64,000 bases of DNA from Arcticibacter eurypsychrophilus (GCF_001730525.1 NZ_MDFN01000020.1:1-64000); one strand, 5' to 3'. Counted from the first letter of the stretch, positions 36,416 to 45,249 are shown. Program-made: numbers and translations. The notes: a model not told the origin generated them from the letters alone.

Positions 36416-37270
36416 TCACTTAACTAGTTCCTGGTTCAATGTGCTTATTAGTTTGAAGCTTATTAGTTTGAAGCGTATAATTTTTAAGTCTTTAGGATCT
36501 GACGCATACATTTGATCAATTTCAAAGTCAGTAAACTTCTCTTTTCTCTTATCAAGAATAGAGATGATTTTTTGAGTCAACTCCTGCGATTGATTTAAAA
36601 TGGGTTTCATTTGCCTCCCCAACATTTTAACAGCCGATAGCAACGGAATAAAGTCTTCCTCTATTAAGTCCTCAAATTCATCATCATAAATGGTATCTCC
36701 AGCAATATCAAAGTAATTCTCCAGGATATAATCGAAGTCACCCAAATCCTTTTCGAATCTATAACCATTTTCATGCCCGGATCTTAGTTTCATAATACAT
36801 AGACCGGGAAGTGTGCAGATCTTAAAACTGCCATCTGCTAAATCTACAGTTTGCGCATAGTTAAGTACTTCCCTATTTCCAAAAACCGATATAGCCATTG
36901 GGGGATTTCCGTCAAGATATACTTCATTATTGTTTTCTATTCCGCCGAATGGGATTAAGTCAATCATGGTTCCGTCTTTAGAATATAACCGATAAGGCTC
37001 ATCATCTTTTGTAAACCCCTCTTCTGCCACCAGGTAATCTTTTAACGTATTAAAATCTTCATAATCATTTATGTATACCGCAAAATCGACATCATTAGTA
37101 GTCCGGCGCTCAGGAAGATCATTCAGATGATTCATCCACATATCTCTGGCGAATGCCCCAATAAGATAAAAATCAATTTCAAATTTTTTGAATGCTGTCT
37201 CTAGAGATTCAAAAGTAAAATGCATTGCGCCATAGCGCATTTCCTCAAAATTGATCTTTAAGTAGTCCAT
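36416..37270 (-). CDS. AbiEii-like nucleotidyltransferase (candidate type IV toxin)
   Basis: A 284-residue protein with a minimal nucleotidyltransferase core: YLIGAFARDMW (residues 35-45), then RRTTNDVDFAVYI with the Asp pair D60/D62. This is the AbiEii/AbiGii pattern (AbiEii toxins transfer nucleotides onto RNA). The region after about 200 is less conserved. It is downstream of the AbiEi-like gene with a 26-base overlap, the usual order of a type IV toxin-antitoxin. Toxicity is inferred; the family also contains housekeeping-like proteins. Confidence 0.78.
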   Translation of the reverse strand: MDYLKINFEEMRYGAMHFTFESLETAFKKFEIDFYLIGAFARDMWMNHLNDLPERRTTNDVDFAVYINDYEDFNTLKDYLVAEEGFTKDDEPYRLYSKDGTMIDLIPFGGIENNNEVYLDGNPPMAISVFGNREVLNYAQTVDLADGSFKICTLPGLCIMKLRSGHENGYRFEKDLGDFDYILENYFDIAGDTIYDDEFEDLIEEDFIPLLSAVKMLGRQMKPILNQSQELTQKIISILDKRKEKFTDFEIDQMYASDPKDLKIIRFKLISFKLISTLNQELVK

Positions 37271-38240
37271 CGTATAGTTTTATTGCAGTATCGATATTTC
37301 TTGGGTCACCTGTATTGATCAAGTCAGCATAAATCAATATGGGTGGAACGGTATCTTCAAGTACAGGGTTAAATTTCCAAAACTTCTTAAATAAAGTCAA
37401 ATTGCCTTTCTGATCAGGTGCAAGATGATACTTTTTAATAAGATCAACTTTATTGCTACTGCTGTAGAGCGTTAACTTTCCAGGTTTTAGATAACCGGTA
37501 AGGAGATTTGCGGCAGGTTCACCTCCCCATTGTGTTTCTTCTGCTCGAATCGGAAGTTTCTTCCAGTCCTTTTCAAAACCATTGGCAAATTTAAATTGCC
37601 CGATTTCAAGAGTTGGTTTAAGTTTATGGGCGTAAGCCGCAACCCATTCTTCAAGTAATTCTTTCTTTTTTAAAAGCCGGAGTTCCTTCTTATTGTATTG
37701 CAGAATATAACCTTGTTTCTTAAGTGCAGTTATAATCTTAGTTATGTTTCCAATGGCAATACCATAATCTTCTGCCATTTGTCTATAAGTAGTATTTAAA
37801 TATTTTGGATCATTTAGAAAGTGAAACACGAGTATCAATCCTGTTTTTGTAAATGCGCTCTCCTTCTTTTGTGCAATTTGAATCTCGTTCTTAAAACCTT
37901 CTACTAAAAACATCCAGTCGTTCTTTTGGATGTTGCAGTTGCCAGCAGCATCCAAATAATTTATTTGCATTGCCCTTAGCTGTGCTCTTATCCCATGATA
38001 GATAACTTCTGCAATGATCACAAATTCGCCAATCTCCTCCTTTAGCTGCTGAAACTGAACCAAGTTGATATTTTTTACCTCCCTTTTAAAAAGAGTTGGC
38101 ATTCTATATTTTGTGTCGCCTCTTATCAGTTCAATTTGCCCATCACATGTTTTATGTTCATTAGTGACATACCACTTTGCCTTGATTCCTGTTTTTTCCT
38201 CAAACATTTGCAATACCAGATCAATTACACGCTCTTTCAT
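37245..38240 (-). CDS. AbiEi-like winged-helix antitoxin/autorepressor
   Basis: About 331 residues. A winged-helix region lies at about 133-190 (YRQMAEDYGIAIGNITKIITALKKQGYI). The N-terminal part (about 1-120) resembles the type IV antitoxin family seen beside Bacteroidota AbiEii genes. It is first in the operon and overlaps the toxin gene by 26 bases. I start at ATG 38240, not at the in-frame GTG at 38246, because that GTG lies inside the palindromic operator (38241-38292). Known AbiEi proteins repress their own promoter through inverted repeats, which fits. Confidence 0.75.
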   Translation of the reverse strand: MKERVIDLVLQMFEEKTGIKAKWYVTNEHKTCDGQIELIRGDTKYRMPTLFKREVKNINLVQFQQLKEEIGEFVIIAEVIYHGIRAQLRAMQINYLDAAGNCNIQKNDWMFLVEGFKNEIQIAQKKESAFTKTGLILVFHFLNDPKYLNTTYRQMAEDYGIAIGNITKIITALKKQGYILQYNKKELRLLKKKELLEEWVAAYAHKLKPTLEIGQFKFANGFEKDWKKLPIRAEETQWGGEPAANLLTGYLKPGKLTLYSSSNKVDLIKKYHLAPDQKGNLTLFKKFWKFNPVLEDTVPPILIYADLINTGDPRNIDTAIKLYDGLLKDQF

Positions 38241-38292
38241 GTTCACTTTATATTCATGTTCACTTATTTGTGAACACTAATATAAAGTGAAC
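38241..38292. promoter_or_regulatory. Four-half-site operator of the AbiE-like operon
   Basis: GTTCAC occurs at 38241-38246 and 38258-38263 and, inverted, at 38270-38275 and 38287-38292, each pair spaced 17 bp. The outer arms are perfect over 14 bp (38241-38254 with 38279-38292). The inner palindrome GTTCAC-N6-GTGAAC is 38258-38275. It lies immediately upstream of the start codon, so a bound repressor would block transcription. Symmetric paired half-sites fit cooperative AbiEi binding. Confidence 0.8.
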
Positions 38293-38337
38293 AAACTAGA
38301 TTGCCAAATTTTAACTAAAATTTTATTTTCTAAAACA

Positions 38338-39417
38338 TTACCTTTCCCCAAACATCGAAGTTTGCCTTCCTGAAGCAGGGATAAAATGGCTCAAATCATA
38401 TCCCGGTAATCCATTGTCAGGCATGTACCGCTTAATGGAAAGCTTAAACAGCGCATGTATACTTTCCGCTATCTTCCCATCGCCACGCATTCTGGTATCC
38501 CAGCGACTATCATTCAGCTTCCCGCCATGACACGCAGCAATCATATTCAGCACCTTATTGGCTCGGTCCGGATACGCTTTCTGGATCCAATCCGTAAACA
38601 CCTCGGCAATCATTCCATTTAGCCTGATCATAGTAAAAGAAGCAGCTTTAGCGCCTTCTTCTGCAGCACGCTTAATCAAAGCTGGAATCTCATCACTATT
38701 TAATCCCGGAACAATGGGCGCAACCATCAACCGAACAGGAACCCCTATAGAACTCAAGCTATTAATCACTTTCAACCTGCTATTAGCCGTTACCGTCCGG
38801 GGCTCCATCTTTTGTCTTAAACTCTCATTCAGCGAATTAATAGTAATGGCCACATGCACCAGGTTTAAAGAAGCAAGTTCCTGTAGGATATCAGCATCCC
38901 GAACAATCAGATTGTTTTTACTGATCAACCCAACCGGATGTTTATACTTCAAAAAAGTCTTCAGAAGTTCCCTTGTAATCCTCAATTTCCGCTCTAAAGG
39001 CTGATAACAATCCGTATTACCTGAAAGCATAATCGGTTCTGGCTGATAACCCGGTTTATTCAAAAAAGTCTCCAGCAAGGCAACCGCATTTCGTTTGACG
39101 ATAATCTTCCGCTCAAAATCCAGTCCCGCACTGAAGCCCCAGTATTCATGCGAATTCCGCGCATAACAGTATAAACAGCCATGCTCGCATCCCTGGTACG
39201 GATTAATGGAATAATTAAAACCTACATCCGGACTCTCCGAACGGCTTACTATCGTTTTCGGAAAAGTCTCAATTAGCTGTGTAGCCGAATTTTCATATAG
39301 CTCCTCATCCAAACCTTCAATATGTTCCGTCACATACTTTGTTTTCGAAAACCGATTATGTGTATTAATCTGAGCTCCCCTGCCCTTAAAGTAATGATCG
39401 TTATTCTCGTGTGACAT
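38338..39417 (-). CDS. PA0069 family radical SAM protein
   Basis: A 359-residue radical SAM enzyme. The cluster motif CxxxCxxC is present as GCEHGCLYCYAR (C77, C81, C84), preceded by the family's YFKGRGAQ (9-16) and SPDVGFNYSINPYQGC. It belongs to the spore photoproduct lyase-like/PA0069 group, whose substrate is unknown. The start is the only nearby Met. A TATTTTTG element on the minus strand begins 5 bases from the start codon, suggesting a leaderless or nearly leaderless message. Downstream of it on the same strand lies the AbiE-like operon with its own operator. Confidence 0.92.
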   Translation of the reverse strand: MSHENNDHYFKGRGAQINTHNRFSKTKYVTEHIEGLDEELYENSATQLIETFPKTIVSRSESPDVGFNYSINPYQGCEHGCLYCYARNSHEYWGFSAGLDFERKIIVKRNAVALLETFLNKPGYQPEPIMLSGNTDCYQPLERKLRITRELLKTFLKYKHPVGLISKNNLIVRDADILQELASLNLVHVAITINSLNESLRQKMEPRTVTANSRLKVINSLSSIGVPVRLMVAPIVPGLNSDEIPALIKRAAEEGAKAASFTMIRLNGMIAEVFTDWIQKAYPDRANKVLNMIAACHGGKLNDSRWDTRMRGDGKIAESIHALFKLSIKRYMPDNGLPGYDLSHFIPASGRQTSMFGER

Positions 39418-39421
39418 AAAT

Positions 39422-39447
39422 CAAAAATACTAATATATTTAGTATTT
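39422..39447. promoter_or_regulatory. Promoter element and palindrome of the radical SAM gene
   Basis: CAAAAATA (39422-39429) is TATTTTTG on the minus strand. It overlaps a perfect palindrome AAATACTAA-N5-TTAGTATTT (39425-39447). It could be an operator. Confidence 0.4.
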
Positions 39448-39572
39448 GTAATAATTAAAACATGTTATCACTCATTTTGCATTTATCTAAAACAATTATC
39501 CAGTTAAAACATCTTAATATCAAATGATATAATAAATCAGCAAATATTGATATAAGCTATTTTATTTTGATT

Positions 39573-39580
39573 TAAGTTTG
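39573..39580 (+). promoter_or_regulatory. Promoter of the mlaE-mlaF-mlaD operon (TTG-N23-TAAGTTTG)
   Basis: TAAGTTTG matches TAnnTTTG, with TTG at 39547-39549, 23 bases upstream, within the published TTG-N17-23 range. The ATG is at 39624. Confidence 0.55.
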
Positions 39581-39623
39581 CGCCAAATACTAATTTCTGA
39601 ACAAAAGACTATAATAGTCAGGA

Positions 39624-40436
39624 ATGCAGAAATACAGACATTATAGTTCCTCAATGAAGAGATCAGGTAAGTATATTGTATCAAGAAAGATCGATCAGAT
39701 TTTTATTAATCTGTATGATGTCTATAAATTCATCCTACGTTTTTTTAAAGAAGTTCTGTTTCCTCCTTACGAATTCAAAGAAGTTGTGCGGCAATGTTAT
39801 GAGATCGGCTATAAGTCCCTTCCCTTAATCACACTTACCGGATTTATTACCGGATTGGTTTTTACCAAGCAATCGCGCCCCTCACTGGCCGATTTTGGAG
39901 CAACCTCCTGGCTTCCCAGTCTGGTTTCAATTGCCATCATAAGAGCATTAGCCCCCCTGGTAACCGCCTTAATTACAGCAGGTAAAGTCGGATCACAAAT
40001 AGGTGCCGAGTTAGGATCCATGAATGTGACCGAACAAATTGACGCCATGGAAGTATCCGGAACCAATCCCTTCAAGTTTCTGGTCGTCACCCGAATGCTC
40101 GCCACCACCTTTATGATTCCCTTGTTAGCCGTTTACACCTGTATCGTCAGTCTGATAGGATCATATATCAATGTAAACCAGAATGAACAAACCAGTTATT
40201 CTTCCTTCGTAGTCAGTGCTTTGCAAAATATATCATTTCTCGATTTATTCTCTTCCATCATCAAAACAACCCTGTTCGGATTCACTATAGGAGCTGTAGG
40301 ATGTTATCAGGGTTATAATTCATCAAAAGGAACAGAAGGCGTAGGAAAAGCCGCCAACTCAGCAGTAGTGGTTTCCATGTTTCTGATCTTTATTGAAGAA
40401 ATACTTGTTGTGCAGATCGTAAACGCCATACGCTAA
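39624..40436 (+). CDS. mlaE: MlaE family lipid ABC transporter permease
   Basis: A 270-residue inner-membrane permease of the MlaFEDB phospholipid transporter. About five helices plus an N-terminal amphipathic helix. The MlaE signature is at about 75-150, with SLVSIAIIRALAPLVTALITAGKVGSQIGAELGSMNVTEQIDAME. An internal Met at 39654 is a possible start. It ends in TAATG, sharing a base with the ATPase gene. No mlaB or mlaC is in the cluster, as is normal for the phylum. Confidence 0.93.
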   Translation: MQKYRHYSSSMKRSGKYIVSRKIDQIFINLYDVYKFILRFFKEVLFPPYEFKEVVRQCYEIGYKSLPLITLTGFITGLVFTKQSRPSLADFGATSWLPSLVSIAIIRALAPLVTALITAGKVGSQIGAELGSMNVTEQIDAMEVSGTNPFKFLVVTRMLATTFMIPLLAVYTCIVSLIGSYINVNQNEQTSYSSFVVSALQNISFLDLFSSIIKTTLFGFTIGAVGCYQGYNSSKGTEGVGKAANSAVVVSMFLIFIEEILVVQIVNAIR

Positions 40437-41209
40437 TGAAGAAACAATCCACACCCATTGATGAAAGTCAGCATCTTATTTCGATCAAAGGATTAAAAAA
40501 ATCTTTTGGTGATCTGCATATACTCCGGGGTATCGACCTCGAGCTGTATAAAGGTGAAAACCTGGTTGTTCTCGGTCGCTCAGGTACAGGAAAATCAGTT
40601 TTGATCAAAATTATATCCGGTTTACTCAAACCCGATGAAGGAACCGTGCATGTGCTGGGATATGAAGTAGACAAAATTTCCATCAAAGAATTACAGAAGC
40701 TCCGTTTGAAGATTGGGTTTTCCTTTCAGAGCAGTGCCCTATACGACAGTATGACTGTAAAGGAGAACCTGGAATTTCCCTTAGTACGTAATTCAGCCCA
40801 TCTCACAAAAAAGGAGATTGCTTTCCAAATTGAAGATGTGCTCGAGGGAGTAGGCCTTTTACAAGCGCTCAATCAAATGCCATCTGAACTTTCCGGAGGA
40901 CAACGGAAACGGATAGGAATAGCCCGGACACTCATCATGCGGCCCGAAATCATGTTATATGATGAGCCAACAGCGGGGTTAGATCCAATCACCTGTATTG
41001 AAATTAATAAATTGATTAACGAAGTTCAGGCGCAATATAACACCTCCTCTATTATTATCACTCATGATCTTACCTGTGCGAAATCTACCGGCGATCGTGT
41101 CATGATGTTATTGGAAGGACGTTTTGCCCAAACAGGAACTTTCGAAGAAGTCTTTGCCAGCGAAGATGAGCGGATTCAAACTTTTTATAAATATAATTTT
41201 ACATCTTAA
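40436..41209 (+). CDS. mlaF: MlaF family ABC transporter ATPase
   Basis: A 257-residue ABC ATPase: Walker A GRSGTGKS near residue 44, Q-loop FQSSALYDS, signature [14 protein letters not shown] near 143, Walker B MLYDEPTAGLDP, and H-loop THDL. The FQSSALYDSMTVKENLEFPL stretch is typical of MlaF-type ATPases. Coupled to both neighbours by shared-base TAATG junctions (40436 and 41209). Confidence 0.95.
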   Translation: MKKQSTPIDESQHLISIKGLKKSFGDLHILRGIDLELYKGENLVVLGRSGTGKSVLIKIISGLLKPDEGTVHVLGYEVDKISIKELQKLRLKIGFSFQSSALYDSMTVKENLEFPLVRNSAHLTKKEIAFQIEDVLEGVGLLQALNQMPSELSGGQRKRIGIARTLIMRPEIMLYDEPTAGLDPITCIEINKLINEVQAQYNTSSIIITHDLTCAKSTGDRVMMLLEGRFAQTGTFEEVFASEDERIQTFYKYNFTS

Positions 41210-42189
41210 TGGAAGCATCAGAAAATAAACGCTCGGTAGTAGTCGGAATATTTGTTTTTCTAGGAATCGTTCTTTTTGTAGCGGGCATTTTTACGCTCGC
41301 TGGTCAGCAAAAACGTTTCGTCAAGAGTATTAACATCAATGCGATCTTTGATAACGTAGCGGGACTTAAAATAGGCAATAACGTATGGTTTTCCGGTGTT
41401 AAGATCGGAACCGTTAAGAAGATTGACTTCTATGGTAGCTCTCAGGTAAAGATCCTGATGAATGTAGAAGAAGAAGCCCAGAAATACATTCATAAGAACG
41501 CAACAGCACAGATCAGTTCCGAAGGAATCATTGGGAACAGAATTATTGTCATCCAAGGAGGAAGTTTAAACCTTCCCAATGTAGAATCGGGTGATCGGAT
41601 CGGTGTTAAAAAAGCTTTGGATACCGATAAAATGATGGAAGATCTTCAGGCCAATAATAAAAACCTGATCGACATCACCGGAAACCTGAGTGTGATTACT
41701 ACCCGTATGGTAGAAGGCAAAGGTTCAATAGGCGCCTTACTCACCGATTCAACAATGGCAGGAAGTCTGCGCAATACAATGGCAGGTTTAAGCAGCGCCT
41801 CTCAGAACATAAACAATACAGCAGTTTCCCTATCTAATTTTTCAAACAAGATGAACCATAAAGGTGGATTAGTAGATAAGCTCTTAACCGATACAGCTGT
41901 ATTTTCTCAGTTGCAGAGCTCTGTAGGTGAAATAAAAAGACTATCCCTTTCCGCAGCAACACTTTCCAATGATTTAACTACCGCAGGCGCAAAATTAAAT
42001 AATAAGGACAATGCCATAGGGGTCTTACTAAATGATCAGCAAACAGCAGAAAGTTTAAAGAAAACATTGCTCAACCTGGAATCCAGTTCCGCTAAGCTCG
42101 ATGAAAACATGGAAGCTTTGCAACATAATTTCCTTTTAAAAGGCTATTTCAAAAAGAAAGCAAAGGGAGAAGCGAAAGAAGTAAAATAA
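41209..42189 (+). CDS. mlaD: MlaD family protein (MCE domain)
   Basis: A 326-residue periplasmic lipid-binding subunit. One N-terminal transmembrane helix (about 11-28), an MCE domain (about 35-115: NAIFDNVAGLKIGNNVWFSGVKIGTVKKI), then a long helical tail (about 130-310, with LSNDL, LEKTLLNLESSSAKL) longer than in E. coli MlaD (about 180 residues). Last gene of mlaEFD. The long tail suggests an extended MCE ring assembly. Followed by a hairpin at 42210-42257 before the convergent rnc. Confidence 0.93.
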   Translation: MEASENKRSVVVGIFVFLGIVLFVAGIFTLAGQQKRFVKSININAIFDNVAGLKIGNNVWFSGVKIGTVKKIDFYGSSQVKILMNVEEEAQKYIHKNATAQISSEGIIGNRIIVIQGGSLNLPNVESGDRIGVKKALDTDKMMEDLQANNKNLIDITGNLSVITTRMVEGKGSIGALLTDSTMAGSLRNTMAGLSSASQNINNTAVSLSNFSNKMNHKGGLVDKLLTDTAVFSQLQSSVGEIKRLSLSAATLSNDLTTAGAKLNNKDNAIGVLLNDQQTAESLKKTLLNLESSSAKLDENMEALQHNFLLKGYFKKKAKGEAKEVK

Positions 42190-42209
42190 AAAAACAGCAT
42201 ACGTATAAA

Positions 42210-42257
42210 ATTCTTGCATTCGGTAATGATTATTTTCCATATTACCGAGTGCAGAAT
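42210..42257. terminator. Hairpin between mlaD and rnc
   Basis: ATTCTTGCATTCGGTAAT (42210-42227) pairs with ATTACCGAGTGCAGAAT (42241-42257) with one bulge and one G-T pair. No strong T run, so termination is uncertain. Confidence 0.4.
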
Positions 42258-42297
42258 ATAAGAATTACCTCAATAACTCCTAATTAAAGCCTGAAAA

Positions 42298-43026
42298 TTA
42301 AATTCCCATGATGATACAGGCCTTTTCTGCAGCCAATTTCTCTGCATTTTTCTTGTTATAATCTCTTCCGATTCCTTTAATTTCCCCTTCAACCAAGGCA
42401 TTAACAGTAAAAAGCTTAGCACTTTCACCTTCTGCATTCGGTACGGTTTCGAAAGTCACCTCTTTTCCCTGGCGCTGGCACCATTCAATCAGCTTACTTT
42501 TGAAATTAGTTTCTGTAGTTTCAAGGGTCAAAATATCAACATGAGGTTTAATAATGTGATCCAGAAGGAAATTGCGGGTAAATTCGTAGCCTTTATCCAT
42601 GTAAATGGCACCGATCAAGGCCTCAAAAGCATCACCTAATAGTGAGCTTTGCTTGGTAGGAAAACTAACAATACGGTTGTCAAACTCAATTAATTCGTCG
42701 AGACCCAGCTTTTTGGCTAGCTGATTCAGGTTTACGCGACTCACAATTTTGGAACGCATCTCGGTCAGAAAGCCTTCTGTTTTGTAAGGATAACGCTTAA
42801 ATAATTCGTCTGCAATCACAGCACCCAATATAGCATCACCAAGAAACTCAAGCCTCTCGTTGCTGTTTTTGGTACCATTTTTTAAAATTATGGCAACAGA
42901 ACGATGTCTGAAGGCCATGCGATAAAGCTTAATATTACCCGGAACGAAGCCAAGTAAATTCTTCATCAACGCAACGTATTTACGTTGGGGCGAGAAGTAT
43001 AACTTATAAATGGAAGATATTGGCAT
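42298..43026 (-). CDS. rnc: Ribonuclease III
   Basis: Double-stranded-RNA endonuclease for rRNA and mRNA processing. 242 residues. The catalytic signature NERLEFLGDAILG (56-68) is intact, and the second acidic site lies in LLGDAFEALIGAIYMDKGY (near 119). A C-terminal dsRNA-binding domain ends in KNAEKLAAEKAC. It follows acpP and fabF on the same strand, an arrangement common in many phyla, with a 144-base gap after fabF. Confidence 0.96.
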   Translation of the reverse strand: MPISSIYKLYFSPQRKYVALMKNLLGFVPGNIKLYRMAFRHRSVAIILKNGTKNSNERLEFLGDAILGAVIADELFKRYPYKTEGFLTEMRSKIVSRVNLNQLAKKLGLDELIEFDNRIVSFPTKQSSLLGDAFEALIGAIYMDKGYEFTRNFLLDHIIKPHVDILTLETTETNFKSKLIEWCQRQGKEVTFETVPNAEGESAKLFTVNALVEGEIKGIGRDYNKKNAEKLAAEKACIIMGI

Positions 43027-43170
43027 TCGTTTTTATAAGACCTTTGTCTAAAGTCAAAAGCCCAAAGTCTTAAGAAAAGCAACAAATTATAAATCCATTT
43101 GTAATAAAATCAATTTATAAGCAGAAGCCTTCAGCAGACCCGGGACTTAAGGTAAATTTGTACTCCTTGA

Positions 43171-44424
43171 CTAACCTTCGTACTTTTTAAAAATAACCGA
43201 GGCATTATGACCGCCAAAACCAAACGTATTGCTTTGCGCCACCCGAACTAAGCGTTTCTGGGCAACGTTAAACGTTAAATTTAATTTAGGGTCAATTTCA
43301 GGGTCATCCGTAAAGTGATTGATCGTAGGAGGCACAATGTCATTTTTAACCGCAAGGATAGCTGCAATACTTTCCACGGCACCAGCGGCGCCAAGTAAGT
43401 GACCTGTCATCGACTTAGTTGAACTAATGTTCAATCGATAAGCATCTTCACCGAAAACACTTACGATAGCTTTAGATTCACTTTTATCGCCAAGACCGGT
43501 AGACGTTCCATGAACATTGATATAATCAATATCCGCAGTAGTAAGGCCAGCATCTTTTAATGCGTTTTTCATCACCAATTTTGCACCCAACCCATCCGGA
43601 TGAGGCGCTGTAATGTGATGAGCGTCAGCACTCATACCTCCACCAATCAGCTCTGCATAGATTTTAGCACCACGGGCGAGTGCATGTTCCAGTTCTTCCA
43701 GAATAATAGTACCCGATCCTTCACCTGTAACGAAGCCATCACGATCTAAATCGAAAGGGCGCGAAGCAGTTGCGGGGTCATCGTTCCTGGTTGAAAGGGC
43801 ATGCATGGCATTAAAGCCACCCATTCCAGCTTCATGGATAATAGACTCAGAACCACCAGAGATGATTGCATCGGCCATACCCAATCGGATGTAATTAAAT
43901 GCGTCAATCAATGCGTTTGTAGAAGACGCACAAGCAGCTACAGTAGAAAAGTTAGGACCTCTAAGCCCATACTTAATGGAAATATGTCCCGGCGCGATGT
44001 CTAAAATCATCTTTGGGATGAAGAAAGGATTAAATCGCGGCGTTCCGTCACCTTTTACAAAAGCGCTTACCTCATCCTGAAAAGTCTTTAACCCTCCAAT
44101 ACCAGAGCCCCAGATTACTCCGATGCGATTGGTATCCAGATTGTCAAAATCCATTCCGGAATCGATAACAGCCTCTTCAGTTGAAACGAGTGCAAACTGT
44201 ACAAATGGGTCTAACTTCCTTGCTTCTTTACGATCAAGAAAGTCTTCAGGTTTGAAATTTTTAACTTCACAAGCGAAGGTCGTTTTGAACTTACTTGCGT
44301 CAAACCTAGTAATCGGAGCAGCTCCGCTTACTCCATTCAGAAGACCGTTCCAGTACTCTGGAACCGTATTTCCTATTGGGGTAAGCGCACCTAGTCCTGT
44401 TACAACAACTCTTTTCAGCTCCAT
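43171..44424 (-). CDS. fabF: Beta-ketoacyl-ACP synthase II
   Basis: Condenses malonyl-ACP with acyl-ACP in fatty-acid elongation. 417 residues. Catalytic triad: Cys in VAACASSTNALIDAF (about 164), His in VHGTSTGLGD (about 304) and His in KSMTGHLLGAAGAVE (about 341). GFGGHNAS near the C-terminus is also typical. Its start is 20 bases after the acpP stop codon, so the two are co-transcribed. Confidence 0.97.
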   Translation of the reverse strand: MELKRVVVTGLGALTPIGNTVPEYWNGLLNGVSGAAPITRFDASKFKTTFACEVKNFKPEDFLDRKEARKLDPFVQFALVSTEEAVIDSGMDFDNLDTNRIGVIWGSGIGGLKTFQDEVSAFVKGDGTPRFNPFFIPKMILDIAPGHISIKYGLRGPNFSTVAACASSTNALIDAFNYIRLGMADAIISGGSESIIHEAGMGGFNAMHALSTRNDDPATASRPFDLDRDGFVTGEGSGTIILEELEHALARGAKIYAELIGGGMSADAHHITAPHPDGLGAKLVMKNALKDAGLTTADIDYINVHGTSTGLGDKSESKAIVSVFGEDAYRLNISSTKSMTGHLLGAAGAVESIAAILAVKNDIVPPTINHFTDDPEIDPKLNLTFNVAQKRLVRVAQSNTFGFGGHNASVIFKKYEG

Positions 44425-44443
44425 TTATGCTCTGAAAGCGGGA

Positions 44444-44680
44444 TTACTTTACGTTCTTTTCTAAGTAGGCTATCGCCTGGCCTACAGTGCCAATTGTTTC
44501 AGCCTGATCATCAGGAATTGCGACATTGAATTCTTTTTCGAATTCCATAATTAATTCTACGGTGTCCAGAGAGTCTGCTCCTAGATCGTTTGTGAACGAT
44601 GCTTCAGGGTTTACTTCACTTTCATCCACACCTAGTTTTTCCACGATAATTGCTTTTACTCTTGAAGCGATATCAGACAT
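44444..44680 (-). CDS. acpP: Acyl carrier protein
   Basis: A 78-residue acidic carrier of fatty-acyl chains. [15 protein letters not shown] places the phosphopantetheine serine at S37. Length and helices are standard. First gene of acpP-fabF-rnc. It is transcribed away from the IPExxxVDY gene, with about 150 bases between the starts once that gene is begun at TTG 44833. Confidence 0.98.
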   Translation of the reverse strand: MSDIASRVKAIIVEKLGVDESEVNPEASFTNDLGADSLDTVELIMEFEKEFNVAIPDDQAETIGTVGQAIAYLEKNVK

Positions 44681-44804
44681 AGTTTCTATTATTTTATATG
44701 GTTATTAATTATCTGCAAAGAAAAATAAAAAATGATAAATATCAAACCTTTTTAATTTTGGTTAAAAATGATAAACATCATAATAAGCTTTTGGTATGTT
44801 TTTG

Positions 44805-44812
44805 TACCTTCG
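44805..44812 (+). promoter_or_regulatory. Probable -7 element TACCTTCG
   Basis: One base off TAnnTTTG, 20 bases before TTG 44833. It supports the short form of the IPExxxVDY protein rather than the long in-frame extension to 44698. Confidence 0.35.
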
Positions 44813-44832
44813 CGGTGTTTTCGTATACCATT

Positions 44833-45249
44833 TTGAACAAATTTACACTTAAATACGAATTAGATCTAGATTTTGTTTTAATAGCAGTGACATCTTCTTT
44901 AAAAGATTACCTGTTATGTTTCAAAATCAACCGGCAAATCTTTACTGATTTTGCCCGTATTGAAGATTTATCTGTTCATTTGACCAATATTGGGGATGTG
45001 TTCTTTTCCAGGTATCATTATCAACTACCTGAATCAGAAACAGATCTGTTCTTATTGGCCAACAAAGGTACGGAGGGTTATTTGATCCCCGAAATGAAAA
45101 ACGTAGATTACTTTATTTTAATTAAAAATTATATTGACGAAAACGACTTAGAGTTTATAATTGAAGGATTAAACAAACTACCGGAGATCTTAAACGCAAC
45201 AGAAGTAAGTCCTCAAAAAATTAAATCAATAGAGAATATAATATTTTAA
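44833..45249 (+). CDS. IPExxxVDY family protein
   Basis: A 138-residue protein of a Bacteroidota-specific family of unknown function. The name motif is LIPEMKNVDYFI (about residues 88-99). The N-terminus NKFTLKYELDLDFVLIAVTSSLKDYLLCFKIN is typical. The open frame extends 45 codons further upstream (to 44698), but that part has no family similarity and the family start coincides with TTG 44833, so I choose TTG. Conserved next to acpP-fabF and pyk. Cytoplasmic, no catalytic motif visible. Confidence 0.85.
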   Translation: MNKFTLKYELDLDFVLIAVTSSLKDYLLCFKINRQIFTDFARIEDLSVHLTNIGDVFFSRYHYQLPESETDLFLLANKGTEGYLIPEMKNVDYFILIKNYIDENDLEFIIEGLNKLPEILNATEVSPQKIKSIENIIF

